52,776 nucleotides of DNA from Pseudomonas endophytica (GTDB taxonomy: Bacteria; Pseudomonadota; Gammaproteobacteria; Pseudomonadales; Pseudomonadaceae), in assembly GCF_001411475.1 (NCBI RefSeq), contig NZ_LLWH01000090.1, positions 1-52,776 on the forward strand, read 5' to 3'. How positions within the stretch are numbered: the first letter of the stretch is position 1; each line of letters starts with the position of its first letter. Below, in pieces: positions 36,616-45,340 of the stretch. The position numbers and the translations under genes are program-made. Under the pieces are notes generated by a model. That model had not been told where the DNA came from. It saw only the letters and a program-made list of their open reading frames with translations, and did no database searches.

Positions 36616-37911
36616 ATGAAGACGTCGCGCATGTTTTACGGCTGGTGGGTCGTGATCGCCTCAATCATGGGGATGATCATCAGCCAAGGCCCGGTTCTGG
36701 TATTTACCTTCGGTATTTTCATGAAGCCCCTAAGCGCTGAGTTCGGCTGGAGCCGATCTCAGGTATCGCTGGCGCTGACGATCGCAATTCTGACGGCAGC
36801 AATCTTTACTCCCTGGATCGGCCGTCTGATTGATCGCAAAGGCGCCCGACAAGTCGCTATCCCGGCCTTACTGTTATTTGGCGTAGGGATCATGTCGCTA
36901 GGCCTTTTGCCTGCCAATTTAGTCCTTTTCTATATAGCGTTTGCCGTGATTGGGTTGCTATCCACTGGCGGCACGCCCACGCCTTATGCGATGGCCGTGA
37001 ATTGCTGGTTCATCCGCCGTCGCGGTCTAGCCCTAGGTTTAAGCATGGCGGGCATCGGCCTCGGTGCGGCATTGCTGCCTATGTTGGCTCAGCATGCCGT
37101 GGCCGCCTTGGGCTGGCGTTGGGCCTATGTGGTGATGGGCTTGGTGATTGTTCTCGGCGCCGGAGGTGTTGCTTGGAAGCTTCAAAACAAGCCTGCTGAC
37201 TTAGGGCTTTTTCCAGACAACCAACCCACTGCGAGTGGTCTGCCTCATTCACCGGACAAGGTGGGCTTGAACGCCGGAAGGGCGCTGCGCAGTCGCACGT
37301 TTTGGCTGATCGGTGCTGCGTTTTTCTTGGCGGCGCTGGCGATTAACGGCTGTTCAGTGCATTTCGTGCCCTTACTCACCGACCGCGGTGTCCCCGCTGG
37401 CGAAGCCGCACGCATCGCCTCAATTATCGGTATCGCGTTGATCATCGGTCGTGTCGGTGCGGGGTACTTGCTCGATTATCTATTCGCACCCTTTGTTACC
37501 GTGTTTTTCTTCATTGGCCCGGTCATTGGCATCCTCTTGCTTTACAGCGGTGCCACCGGCGTAACGGCAATGATCTGCGCGGCTTTGATTGGTTTGGGCG
37601 TCGGCGCTGAGGTGGACTTGATTGCGTATCTGATCGCTCGCTATTTCGGTTTACGCGCCTTTGGTGAAATTTACGGCTACCTGTTCGGCCTGTTCTGTTT
37701 AGGCACCGCCTTCGGCCCCCTGTTAATGGGCGTTGGCCAGACGTTAACGGGCAGTTACGACGCAGTCTTGCTGCTATTTGCCTGCTGCATGGTGGTGGCC
37801 TGTGTACTCATGCTTTTCGTGGGTCGCTACCCGGATCTTCATGCGCTGCAAAAAGGCTCAACGGTCAGCCCGCCTGCAAGCCATGCATTATCAGGCTCAA
37901 GCGCTTCATAA
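36616..37911 (+). CDS. MFS transporter, probable carboxylate uptake
   Basis: The 431-residue protein has about 12 membrane helices. It opens MFYGWWVVIASIMGMIISQG, has the loop 2-3 motif GRLIDRKGARQV, and a cytoplasmic mid-loop near 195-220. The FYGWW start and overall pattern are those of the OFA/monocarboxylate-porter-like branch, several of which import organic or aromatic acids. Being in the catabolic operon, it probably imports the pathway substrate. Its last 47 bases overlap the convergent tetR gene. Confidence 0.88.
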   Translation: MKTSRMFYGWWVVIASIMGMIISQGPVLVFTFGIFMKPLSAEFGWSRSQVSLALTIAILTAAIFTPWIGRLIDRKGARQVAIPALLLFGVGIMSLGLLPANLVLFYIAFAVIGLLSTGGTPTPYAMAVNCWFIRRRGLALGLSMAGIGLGAALLPMLAQHAVAALGWRWAYVVMGLVIVLGAGGVAWKLQNKPADLGLFPDNQPTASGLPHSPDKVGLNAGRALRSRTFWLIGAAFFLAALAINGCSVHFVPLLTDRGVPAGEAARIASIIGIALIIGRVGAGYLLDYLFAPFVTVFFFIGPVIGILLLYSGATGVTAMICAALIGLGVGAEVDLIAYLIARYFGLRAFGEIYGYLFGLFCLGTAFGPLLMGVGQTLTGSYDAVLLLFACCMVVACVLMLFVGRYPDLHALQKGSTVSPPASHALSGSSAS

Positions 37912-38494
37912 GTTCATTGAGGCCGTCTTGCGGGTCTTGTGAGTCGTCCGCCAACCACATGCGAATCTCCGCTGCCAATAGATAGAACATGGTCTTGGCG
38001 ATCATGTTGTTGTCTTCCTGGCAGCGGACTTCTCCTTGAACTCGCGCCTGTTCAACCAAGGTTGAGAGGGAGTCGATGGTACGCGCTCGGGTGGCCTGGA
38101 AGCGTTCGCTCTGCATCCCCGTTGTATAGAAGGTGATCTCTCGGGTCAGGTCCCGTGAGATCACTTTGTCTTGCCCGTAAAACACAAAAAAATGCCGCAG
38201 TGCATTGTGCAGATTCTCCAGCAGCGGACGGTCAGCGGCGCAGTCGGCAAAAGCCCGCGTGGTCAGCTCGTCAAGGTCGTCGTTGAACACCAAAAACAGC
38301 AGGTCACGCTTGTCGGTCGCGTACAGGAACAGCGTCGACAGACCAACGTCAGCCTCCTGGGCGATTTGTCGGGTTGTGGTCGGTTCAAAGCCGTTTTCGG
38401 TGAAGAGTTTTTTCGAAGCAGCACGGATTCGCAGGAATTTGTCGAGCTTGTTGCGTTCGCGCAGACCCAGCGGAGTAGGGGTGTTTTCGCTCAT
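37865..38494 (-). CDS. TetR/AcrR family transcriptional repressor of the catabolic locus
   Basis: The 209-residue protein has an N-terminal helix-turn-helix (about 20-65: RAASKKLFTENGFEPTTTRQ, EADVGLSTLFLYATDKRDLL) and an all-helical ligand domain. It is divergent from the SDR gene and convergent with the MFS gene. The dyad GAACATGTTC right after the -10 of the SDR promoter, and GAACGTGTTC after the -10 of the amidohydrolase promoter, are its likely operators. The inducer is probably the substrate or a CoA thioester. It overlaps the MFS gene end by 47 bases. Confidence 0.88.
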   Translation of the reverse strand: MSENTPTPLGLRERNKLDKFLRIRAASKKLFTENGFEPTTTRQIAQEADVGLSTLFLYATDKRDLLFLVFNDDLDELTTRAFADCAADRPLLENLHNALRHFFVFYGQDKVISRDLTREITFYTTGMQSERFQATRARTIDSLSTLVEQARVQGEVRCQEDNNMIAKTMFYLLAAEIRMWLADDSQDPQDGLNELMKRLSLIMHGLQAG

Positions 38495-38561
38495 GTCAGA
38501 CCTTTGTTTTTCTGATTTTGTCGGGGGTTGAAGGGCCTCATCTTAAGGGATGGTCTGGGCC

Positions 38562-38590
38562 TTGACAAACAATATGATCACGTCTAAAAA
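38562..38590 (+). promoter_or_regulatory. Sigma-70 promoter of the SDR-ligase-crotonase-thiolase operon
   Basis: TTGACA (38562-38567) and TAAAAA (38585-38590) are 17 bases apart, 37 bases before the SDR start. Confidence 0.72.
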
Positions 38591-38591
38591 T

Positions 38592-38601
38592 GAACATGTT
38601 C
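38592..38601. promoter_or_regulatory. Candidate TetR operator at the SDR operon promoter
   Basis: The perfect palindrome GAACATGTTC, flanked by AAAAT and TTTTA, sits one base after the -10 box. A partial copy, GAACATGTCC, spans the SDR start codon at 38624. Confidence 0.65.
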
Positions 38602-38605
38602 TTTT

Positions 38606-38616
38606 AAAAACAATAA
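38606..38616 (+). promoter_or_regulatory. A-rich AANAANAA motif before the SDR gene
   Basis: AAAAACAATAA lies just before the CGAGG ribosome site of the SDR gene. Confidence 0.45.
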
Positions 38617-38627
38617 CGAGGTCGAAC

Positions 38628-39392
38628 ATGTCCCACTCCAAAAAAGTCGCTCTAGTTACAGGTTCCGCATCCGGCATTGGCGCCACCGTGGCCGTGGCTC
38701 TGGCCACTGCCGGCTACGACGTGATCGTTAACTACAGCCGCAGTGAGGCTTCGGCTAGGGCCACCGTCCAAGCTTGCGAAGCCGTCGGGGCACGGACAAT
38801 GTTGTTGCAGTGCGACGTGTCGAATGAGGACAGTGTCAAAGCCATGATCGCCGCCATCCGCGAGCAATATAGCCACTTGGACGTGGTGTGCAGCAACGCC
38901 GGTGTGTCTATCGACACGCCGCCGAAAAAGTTCGACGAGATCGACGTAGAGGATTGGGACCGGGTGTTTGCGGTGAACGTGCGCGGCTTGTTCTTGATCG
39001 CCAAACACACCAAAGCCTTGTTATTCGAGGCACCTCGGCCGTGCATGGTCAACACCGCTTCAATTGTCGGCATGCGACCTGGTGCGCAGCCGCTGCCGTA
39101 TTCGGCGTCTAAGGCGGCCGTTATCAGCATGACTCAAACCTTAGCCAATGCGTTGGGGCCCAAGGTTCGGGTCAACGCCATCGCTCCCGGCTGGATGGAG
39201 GGCGAGTGGATGGAATGGATGTTGGGCGACAACTACGACAAGTTAATGACCCGCCGCGCACGCGCCACACCCCTGCAGCGGTGTGTGACCATGCCGGATG
39301 TCGCTGAAGTGGTGCTCACCCTGATCGAGCATATGCATTTCGTGACCGGTGAAACCATCGTCATTGATGGCGGCTTCGCCAAGACCACCTGA
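38628..39392 (+). CDS. Short-chain dehydrogenase/reductase (3-hydroxyacyl-CoA dehydrogenase-like)
   Basis: The 254-residue SDR has TGSASGIG (nucleotide binding, about residues 11-18), CSNAGVS, the Ser region VNTASIVGMRPG, and the catalytic YSASKAA. The C-terminus ends TGETIVIDGGFAKTT. The Asn-Tyr-Ser after the second strand (VIVNYSRSE) suggests NADP or mixed cofactor use, which is uncertain. In context it should oxidise the hydroxyacyl-CoA formed by the hydratase. The start is ATG 38628; an in-frame GTG at 38550 lies upstream of the promoter. Confidence 0.85.
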   Translation: MSHSKKVALVTGSASGIGATVAVALATAGYDVIVNYSRSEASARATVQACEAVGARTMLLQCDVSNEDSVKAMIAAIREQYSHLDVVCSNAGVSIDTPPKKFDEIDVEDWDRVFAVNVRGLFLIAKHTKALLFEAPRPCMVNTASIVGMRPGAQPLPYSASKAAVISMTQTLANALGPKVRVNAIAPGWMEGEWMEWMLGDNYDKLMTRRARATPLQRCVTMPDVAEVVLTLIEHMHFVTGETIVIDGGFAKTT

Positions 39393-39439
39393 GCTGATCC
39401 TTTCGGGCCAGAGTAGCGCTGGCCCCGCGTGTTCCTTCC

Positions 39440-39453
39440 AACAATAACGACAA
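39440..39453 (+). promoter_or_regulatory. A-rich motif before the aryl-acid ligase gene
   Basis: AACAATAACGACAA lies 16 bases before ATG 39470, upstream of the CGAGGA ribosome site. Confidence 0.42.
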
Positions 39454-39469
39454 CATCGAGGACATTTCC

Positions 39470-41119
39470 ATGATGGGATTCGTGCCGTTTCCAGAAAAGT
39501 TCGTTGAACACTATCGAGCCAAGGGCTACTGGCAGGACCAGACCCTGGCGAACACCTTTCAGGCGGTGTGCCGCCAATACGGCGATCGTATAGCCGTGTG
39601 CGACGCTCAACGTGAGGTGAGCTACACCGAGCTTGACCACGTCGCCACGCGCCTAGGCTTGAACCTATTGGACGCAGGTCTGGTGCCTGGGGATATCGTT
39701 GTTTTGCAACTGGGCAACGTGCTGGAGTTTGTTTTCGTGTACTTAGCTTTGCAAAAAATTGGCGTGCGGCCGATTCTTGCGCTTCATACCCATCGTTATC
39801 GTGAACTGCGCCAGTTCGTCGAGTTGTCTGGCGCCACCGCCACGATCACCGCGGACCGTTCTAAGGACTGCGACTTCATCGACATTGTTAACCGTGTTCA
39901 GGCAGATACCACCAGCATCCGCCGCAAGTTTGTGCTCGGTGACGTGGCTGACGGTTTTGTCTCGCTGGGCGACTTGCTGGCGCGTGAACCGAATCGCGAT
40001 GCCTCTGAAATCGAGGCGATTCAGGCGGCGATTGATCCGTGCAGCCCAGCGCTGTTTTTGTTATCAGGAGGCACGACCGGCATCCCTAAGATGATCCCGC
40101 GCTCGCACAACGATTACGTTTGCAACTCACGGCTGGCCTCCAAATATACCGGTATTGATGAGCATTCGGTGTTGCTGGATGTACTGCCTATTGCTCACAA
40201 CTTGCCGCTGGCGTGCCCAGGCTTACAGGGCTTTATGCTCTGCGGTGCCAAGGTGGTGCTGCACGCCAGCACGCGGGCTGAAGAGGTGTTCAGTCTGATC
40301 GAGCGCTTTAAGGTCACGCACATCCATGTCGTTCCGGCGCTGCTGATCATGTGGATGAACGATCCGCGGGTTGAGGCTTTTAATCTGGACAGTGTTCGAG
40401 TGATTCAATCCGGCGGCCAACGCTTGCAACCCGAAACGCGGGCCTTGACTGAGCACGTCTTGCGTAACTGCACGGTGCAGGAAAACTTTGGCATGGCCGA
40501 AGGTCTCCTGATGTTCGTGCGCTTGGACGACCCGCTGGAGGTGCGTCGTGAATCGGTGGGGCGCCCGGTGTGTGAAGACGATGAGATTCTCTTGCTCGGC
40601 GAAGACGATCTACCGGTACCGTTGGGTACGCCGGGTGAGCTGTGCTGCCGAGGGCCTTACACCTTGCGCGGTTATTTCAATGCCGCCGAACACAATGCGC
40701 GGGCGTTTACCCCGGACGGTTTTTATCGTTCCGGCGACATGATGCGCGAGCTGCCTTCAGGTAACTATGTGGTGGAGGGGCGCAAGAAGGATTTGATCAA
40801 CCGCGGCGGTGAAAAAATTTCCGCTGAAGAAATCGAGAATTTGGTGCTGGCTCATCCAGCCGTCACCAACGTGGCGTGCGTGGCCATGCCTGACGCCGTG
40901 CTGGGTGAAAAAATGTGCGCCTTCGTGATCCTCAAACCGGCTGCACAGTTGAGCCTAGAAGACCTCGTCAGTTATTTGCAGACCCATGAAATCGCCCGTT
41001 TCAAATTGCCAGAGCGGCTGGAGCTAGTAGACAGTTTTCCGCTGTCGACCTTCGGCAAGGTGTCCAAAAAAGACTTGGTAGAACGCGTCAGCGCCAAGCT
41101 CAAGATCGAGGCGGCCTGA
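39470..41119 (+). CDS. Aryl-acid AMP/CoA ligase (2,3-dihydroxybenzoate-AMP ligase-like)
   Basis: The 549-residue adenylate-forming enzyme has the P-loop SGGTTGIPK (199-207) followed by MIPRSHNDY, the acceptor motif YRSGDM, the hinge GRKKDLINRGGEKISAEEIE, and a C-terminal lysine in FGKVSKKD. The segment LPIAHNLPLACPG (H243-N244) matches the His-Asn pair with which EntE/DhbE-type ligases hold 2,3-dihydroxybenzoate or salicylate. This favours a benzoate-type or cyclic acid substrate. Since no carrier protein gene is near, and hydratase and thiolase genes follow, CoA is the likely acceptor. It starts 77 bases after the SDR gene. Confidence 0.85.
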   Translation: MMGFVPFPEKFVEHYRAKGYWQDQTLANTFQAVCRQYGDRIAVCDAQREVSYTELDHVATRLGLNLLDAGLVPGDIVVLQLGNVLEFVFVYLALQKIGVRPILALHTHRYRELRQFVELSGATATITADRSKDCDFIDIVNRVQADTTSIRRKFVLGDVADGFVSLGDLLAREPNRDASEIEAIQAAIDPCSPALFLLSGGTTGIPKMIPRSHNDYVCNSRLASKYTGIDEHSVLLDVLPIAHNLPLACPGLQGFMLCGAKVVLHASTRAEEVFSLIERFKVTHIHVVPALLIMWMNDPRVEAFNLDSVRVIQSGGQRLQPETRALTEHVLRNCTVQENFGMAEGLLMFVRLDDPLEVRRESVGRPVCEDDEILLLGEDDLPVPLGTPGELCCRGPYTLRGYFNAAEHNARAFTPDGFYRSGDMMRELPSGNYVVEGRKKDLINRGGEKISAEEIENLVLAHPAVTNVACVAMPDAVLGEKMCAFVILKPAAQLSLEDLVSYLQTHEIARFKLPERLELVDSFPLSTFGKVSKKDLVERVSAKLKIEAA

Positions 41120-41120
41120 G

Positions 41121-41891
41121 ATGAGTGACTTTATCGAGTACCGCTTCGAAGACGGCATTGTCACCCTGACGTTGTGTGCCCCCGACCAGCACAACGCATT
41201 GACTCATCAGGCTCAGTTCGACGCCTTTACTCAGGTGTGCGCGCGTATCAACCGCGATCCGCAGGTCAAGGTGGTCATCCTCACAGGCGCCGGTAAATCC
41301 TTTTGTGCGGGTGGCAATGTCAAAGACATGAAAGCCCGAGCAGGGCTGTTCGCGGGTGATCCGTATCAACTGCGCGACGGTTATCGGCATGGCATCCAGC
41401 AGATTCCACTGGCGGTGTATCACCTAGAGGTGCCCACCATTGCCGCCGTTAATGGCGCAGCGATCGGTGCGGGTTGCGACCTTGCCTTGATGTGCGACAT
41501 CCGCATCGCTTCAGAGCACGCACGCTTCGCTGAAAGCTTCGTGCGCCTAGGCATCGTGCCCGGAGATGGCGGCGCTTGGTTGTTGCCACGCGCGCTCAAC
41601 AACCTGTCGCGAGCTTACGAACTGTCGTTTACCGGCGAGACGGTTTCGGCGCAGCAAGCGCTTGAGTATGGCTTGGTGTCGCGGGTTGTCGCGGCGGATG
41701 ACCTGTTGCTGGCCGCTCAAGCGCTGGCCGCACGGATCGCGGCCAACCCCGGGCATGCGCTGAGGCTGACCAAAAAGCTGTTGCGCGAAGGGCAGCACAC
41801 CCGTCTGGAACCTTTGCTCGAATTGTCGGCTGCCTATCAGGCGCTGGCCCATCACACCGAAGCTCATCAGGCCATCGTGCAGGCACTTTGA
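41121..41891 (+). CDS. Crotonase family protein lacking the second hydratase Glu
   Basis: The 256-residue protein has FCAGGNVKDM and NGAAIGAGCDLALMCDIRIA. In place of the two hydratase glutamates it has Asp (D120, in GAGCDLA) and Phe (F140, in FAESFVRLGIVPGDGG), with E138 and D149 close by. The FAESFVRLG pattern is closer to PaaG-type isomerases or ring-opening crotonases than to a hydratase. It is thus unlikely to repeat the reaction of the first crotonase. It begins one base after the ligase stop, so translation is coupled. Confidence 0.85.
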   Translation: MSDFIEYRFEDGIVTLTLCAPDQHNALTHQAQFDAFTQVCARINRDPQVKVVILTGAGKSFCAGGNVKDMKARAGLFAGDPYQLRDGYRHGIQQIPLAVYHLEVPTIAAVNGAAIGAGCDLALMCDIRIASEHARFAESFVRLGIVPGDGGAWLLPRALNNLSRAYELSFTGETVSAQQALEYGLVSRVVAADDLLLAAQALAARIAANPGHALRLTKKLLREGQHTRLEPLLELSAAYQALAHHTEAHQAIVQAL

Positions 41892-41933
41892 TCGTAGCCG
41901 GACGTTGCACGCAGCGTTCGGCCGGAGGTTCTT

Positions 41934-43127
41934 ATGCAAGACGCAGTGATTGTGGCTTATGCCCGCTCGGCCATTGGCAAAGCGTATCGGGGAGCGTTCA
42001 ACCACACTCCAATGCCCAGCTTGGCTGCGCCCATCATTCAAGCAGTACTGACGCGGGCCCAGATTCAAGGTGACGACGTGGAAGAGCTGGTCATGGGCTG
42101 TGGAAGACCGGAGGGAACGCAAGGCAAGAACATTGCCCGGCTCAGCGCTCTGCGTGCGGGGCTACCGGATTGTGTGGCCGCACAGACCGTCAGTCGCCAT
42201 TGCGCGTCGGGGTTACAGGCCATAGCCAGCGCCGCGCAACGTATCCAACTGGAGGGCAACGCGATCATGCTCGCCGTGGGGGGCGAGTCCATCAGTCTGG
42301 TACAAAACGCTCACACGAACGAGTACTACGGCCAAGACCCGTGGCTGCTTGAGCATCGACCTGATGCCTACATCAGCATGCTCGAAACGGCAGAAAGGGT
42401 GGCCAGCCGTTACGGCATCTCGCGTGCCGATCAGGATGACTACGCCTTGCTCAGCCAGCAGCGAGTGGCTCAGGCCCAGCGCGACGGCCTGTTCGATGAA
42501 GAAATCATCCCCATGGACGTCATCACCAGAACGGTCGACAAGGCCAGTTACGAGTATTACGACAAGCCTCTGCGTATCGACCGTGATGAGTGCAATCGAC
42601 CGAGTACTCAGCGCGAGCAACTGGCGGCGCTTGCCCCGGTGCTGGAGGGCGAGGACCGAACGGTGACGGCTGGCAACGCCTCGCAACTCAGCGATGGCGT
42701 GGCGGCGTGTTTATTAATGAGCGCTGCCCAGGCCCGAGTTCGGGCGGCAAAGCCGCTGGGTATCTTCAAAGGCTTTGCCAGTGCGGGTTGTGCGCCGGAT
42801 GAAATGGGCATCGGCCCGGTGCTCGCAGTCCCACGGCTGTTGGCCCGTCACGGGCTCAGCGTGCATGACATTGATCTGTGGGAATTGAACGAAGCCTTCG
42901 CCTCTCAGGTGCTGTATTGCCAGCGTCAGTTGGGCATACCCATGCAACGGTTGAACGTCAACGGCGGGGCCATCGCTATGGGGCATCCCTACGGCATGTC
43001 GGGTGCGCGCATGGTTGGGCATGCCTTGCTGGAGGGGCGCCGTCGCGGGGCACGTTATGTGGTGGTGACCATGTGTGTGGGCGGTGGTCAGGGCGCGGCT
43101 GGCTTGTTCGAGGTGTGCCATGACTGA
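41934..43127 (+). CDS. Acetyl-CoA C-acyltransferase (thiolase)
   Basis: The 397-residue thiolase has the nucleophile Cys90 in [19 protein letters not shown], the NEAFA motif (ELNEAFASQ), [16 protein letters not shown] with the catalytic His, and the second Cys in [13 protein letters not shown]. It cleaves a beta-ketoacyl-CoA with CoA, releasing acetyl-CoA or succinyl-CoA. It follows the second crotonase by 42 bases and ends the SDR operon, unless the outer-membrane gene downstream is also included. Confidence 0.92.
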   Translation: MQDAVIVAYARSAIGKAYRGAFNHTPMPSLAAPIIQAVLTRAQIQGDDVEELVMGCGRPEGTQGKNIARLSALRAGLPDCVAAQTVSRHCASGLQAIASAAQRIQLEGNAIMLAVGGESISLVQNAHTNEYYGQDPWLLEHRPDAYISMLETAERVASRYGISRADQDDYALLSQQRVAQAQRDGLFDEEIIPMDVITRTVDKASYEYYDKPLRIDRDECNRPSTQREQLAALAPVLEGEDRTVTAGNASQLSDGVAACLLMSAAQARVRAAKPLGIFKGFASAGCAPDEMGIGPVLAVPRLLARHGLSVHDIDLWELNEAFASQVLYCQRQLGIPMQRLNVNGGAIAMGHPYGMSGARMVGHALLEGRRRGARYVVVTMCVGGGQGAAGLFEVCHD

Positions 43128-43163
43128 CGGCTAAGACTGGGCATCGCTGTTTTCTGCGTCTCT

Positions 43164-43176
43164 ACAACAACAAAAA
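43164..43176 (+). promoter_or_regulatory. A-rich AANAANAA motif before the MetA-type outer-membrane gene
   Basis: ACAACAACAAAAA runs into the AGAGGGA ribosome site of the gene at 43189. Confidence 0.5.
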
Positions 43177-43188
43177 GAGGGACTTACT

Positions 43189-44127
43189 ATGAAAAATGTA
43201 CCTGTGCGCGCCTTACAGGCTGCTGGTTTACTGATGTGCTTTAACGGCGCAGTCAGTGCCACCGAGGGTAATGGCAACTCTTACCCGCTGGGCGTTGAAA
43301 CCAATATGTCAGGGATGATGATGCCCGAAGGGCTCACGTCGCTGTTGTACTACACCCATTACAACGCCTCCGACGTCAAAGGTAACGACGGCAAAAACAA
43401 CCCCAATATTGCCCGCTACCACGTTAAATCCGACACCGTTTCTCTGCGCTTAAGTTATGTCTGGCCGGGTGTGAAATGGTTGGGCGCGAATGTTGAAACC
43501 CGCGCAGCGCTGGCACTCCCCACCATCGACCTGACCCTTGATGTTGCCCGGCCCGCCCCTTTGGGCCCGCTAGATAAGGGCGGGACTACAACCGATTTGG
43601 GTGACCTCAGCTTCGCCCCGGTATTGCTCGGCTGGCACGGCAAAACGCTGCATCAGATTGCGGGGGTAGAAACCTTCTTGCCCACCGGTGCTTATGACAA
43701 GAATGAGCCCGTGAATGCCGGCCGCAACTACTACCAGGTCGCTCCCTTCTATGCCGCGACTTGGTTTCCCACGCAAGCGTGGGAAGCGAGCGCGAAATTG
43801 CGGTATGGCATCAACTCAAAAAATCAAAAGACTGACTATCGCTCGGGCGATGAGCTGACCCTTGAGTACAGCGCGGGCTACCGATTTACCGAGGCCTTGA
43901 GTGCAGGCATCAATGGTTACGTTTACCGACAAACCACTGACGACCGTCTGCAGGGGGCATCGGTCAACGGCAACGGCAACCGAGGTTCGGTTAATGCTGT
44001 GGGTCCCTACGCGATGTATCGCTTTAGCAAAGACTTTGCCGTGGTTGCCAAGTTACAGGAGGAGTTTGGGGCGAAGAACAAATCCGAAGGCACGCGGTTA
44101 TGGTTGCAAGCGCGGTTGCCGTTTTAA
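43189..44127 (+). CDS. Outer-membrane SphA/MetA-family protein (phenol meta-pathway type)
   Basis: The 312-residue precursor has a signal peptide (about 1-24, ending AVSA). The barrel-like protein contains GVETNMSGMMMPEGLTSLLY, LGWHGKTLHQIAGVETFLPT, GAYDKNEPVNAGRNYYQVAP and terminal WLQARLPF. This is the Phenol_MetA_deg (PF13557-type) pattern, found beside aromatic and hydrocarbon catabolic genes and thought to aid entry of hydrophobic substrates across the outer membrane. It lies 61 bases after the thiolase, in the same direction. ATG 43189 follows AGAGGGA. Confidence 0.85.
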   Translation: MKNVPVRALQAAGLLMCFNGAVSATEGNGNSYPLGVETNMSGMMMPEGLTSLLYYTHYNASDVKGNDGKNNPNIARYHVKSDTVSLRLSYVWPGVKWLGANVETRAALALPTIDLTLDVARPAPLGPLDKGGTTTDLGDLSFAPVLLGWHGKTLHQIAGVETFLPTGAYDKNEPVNAGRNYYQVAPFYAATWFPTQAWEASAKLRYGINSKNQKTDYRSGDELTLEYSAGYRFTEALSAGINGYVYRQTTDDRLQGASVNGNGNRGSVNAVGPYAMYRFSKDFAVVAKLQEEFGAKNKSEGTRLWLQARLPF

Positions 44128-44311
44128 AAAACGCTAAGGGGCTGTGCCAAGGCCGATGGCGGATCCCCGCTGAGCTGTCATCGGTAACTTGGACCTTTGA
44201 GTACTGGCATTCTTTATTGCCATACCTAGCGTTGGGCGTGTGAGCGTATGATCATTTCCTGGAGACAGATCAATACTCACTTGAATCCTTGCGCTGTGGA
44301 GAACGTCAAAC

Positions 44312-45340
44312 ATGCACGTCCAAGACAAAGGAACGACCTCAATTGGATTAGTGCATGAAGCTCTGCAAGGCGCATTGCGTCGTCAATTAGACACCTCCAC
44401 CGTATTGCAACAAGCCCGTATAGATCCGCAACTTCTCACTTCTCCCCAAGCCAGGGTTTCAGCGGCTGCCTTTTCTCGCTTGTGGGTTGCGCTTGCAGAT
44501 TTGCTCGATGATGAGTTTTTCGCAATTGATAGCCATCCCATGCGGCGAGGCAGCTTCCGGTTGATGTGCCAAGCTTCGATTGACTGTGACTCTTTGGAGC
44601 AAGCGTTGCGCAGGATTTTGAAATTTCTACGCCTGCTGTTGGACGATATTCAGGGTGAGTTGATACTCGAAGCCGACTCGGCCGTCATCGTTATCCACGA
44701 CAACGGTATTGAGCGCCGTCTCTTTTGCTACGGGACATGGCTGATCTTGGTGCACGGATTGCTCTGCTGGTTAGGCAACAGGCGTATTCCGATAAAGGAA
44801 CTTAGTTTTAGAGCGAGCCGGCCGCTTGACGACAGTGATTATCGGATGCGCTTTTGCGAAGACATTCAATTTGACGCGGCTATCACAATGATTCGCTTTG
44901 ACCGCACGTTTCTAGACCTGAAGGTGGTGCAAAACAAGGCCAGCCTATCGACATTCTTAAAAGAGTCGCCTGCCAGTCTGCTGGTCAAATACCGTAACGA
45001 AGACAGCATCAGCGCGCAGATCCGCATGAGGTTGAAAGACCTCAATCCGGAGCAGTGGCCAGAGCTGGATAAAGTGGCGAAAGTGCTTGGGATGTCCTAT
45101 TCAACGCTACAGCGAAGACTCCAAGCAGACGGCGTTAGTTATCAGCGCCTCAAAGACAATCTGCGCCGAGACATGGCGATCAACCTGCTGTGTCAGCCCA
45201 CTATGACCGTCGGCGAAGTGGCTGCTCTAACCGGTTTCCAAGAAAGCAGTGCGTTTCACCGTGCCTTCAAAAAGTGGACGGGAGTGAGCCCTGGCGCTTA
45301 TCGCCGGTCTGCGGTTGAAGAATCAGGCGAACGCTCTTAA
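44312..45340 (+). CDS. AraC family transcriptional regulator (ArgR/OruR-like)
   Basis: The 342-residue protein has an N-terminal arabinose-binding-like domain of the PF12625 type (about 20-210) and a C-terminal AraC domain with two helix-turn-helix motifs (about 240-335: VAKVLGMSYSTLQRRLQADG and VGEVAALTGFQESSAFHRAF, then WTGVSPGAYRRS). Such regulators activate neighbouring catabolic genes on binding their substrate. It precedes the MFS-nitroreductase-ligase genes and probably activates them, though this is inferred from position. Confidence 0.87.
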   Translation: MHVQDKGTTSIGLVHEALQGALRRQLDTSTVLQQARIDPQLLTSPQARVSAAAFSRLWVALADLLDDEFFAIDSHPMRRGSFRLMCQASIDCDSLEQALRRILKFLRLLLDDIQGELILEADSAVIVIHDNGIERRLFCYGTWLILVHGLLCWLGNRRIPIKELSFRASRPLDDSDYRMRFCEDIQFDAAITMIRFDRTFLDLKVVQNKASLSTFLKESPASLLVKYRNEDSISAQIRMRLKDLNPEQWPELDKVAKVLGMSYSTLQRRLQADGVSYQRLKDNLRRDMAINLLCQPTMTVGEVAALTGFQESSAFHRAFKKWTGVSPGAYRRSAVEESGERS

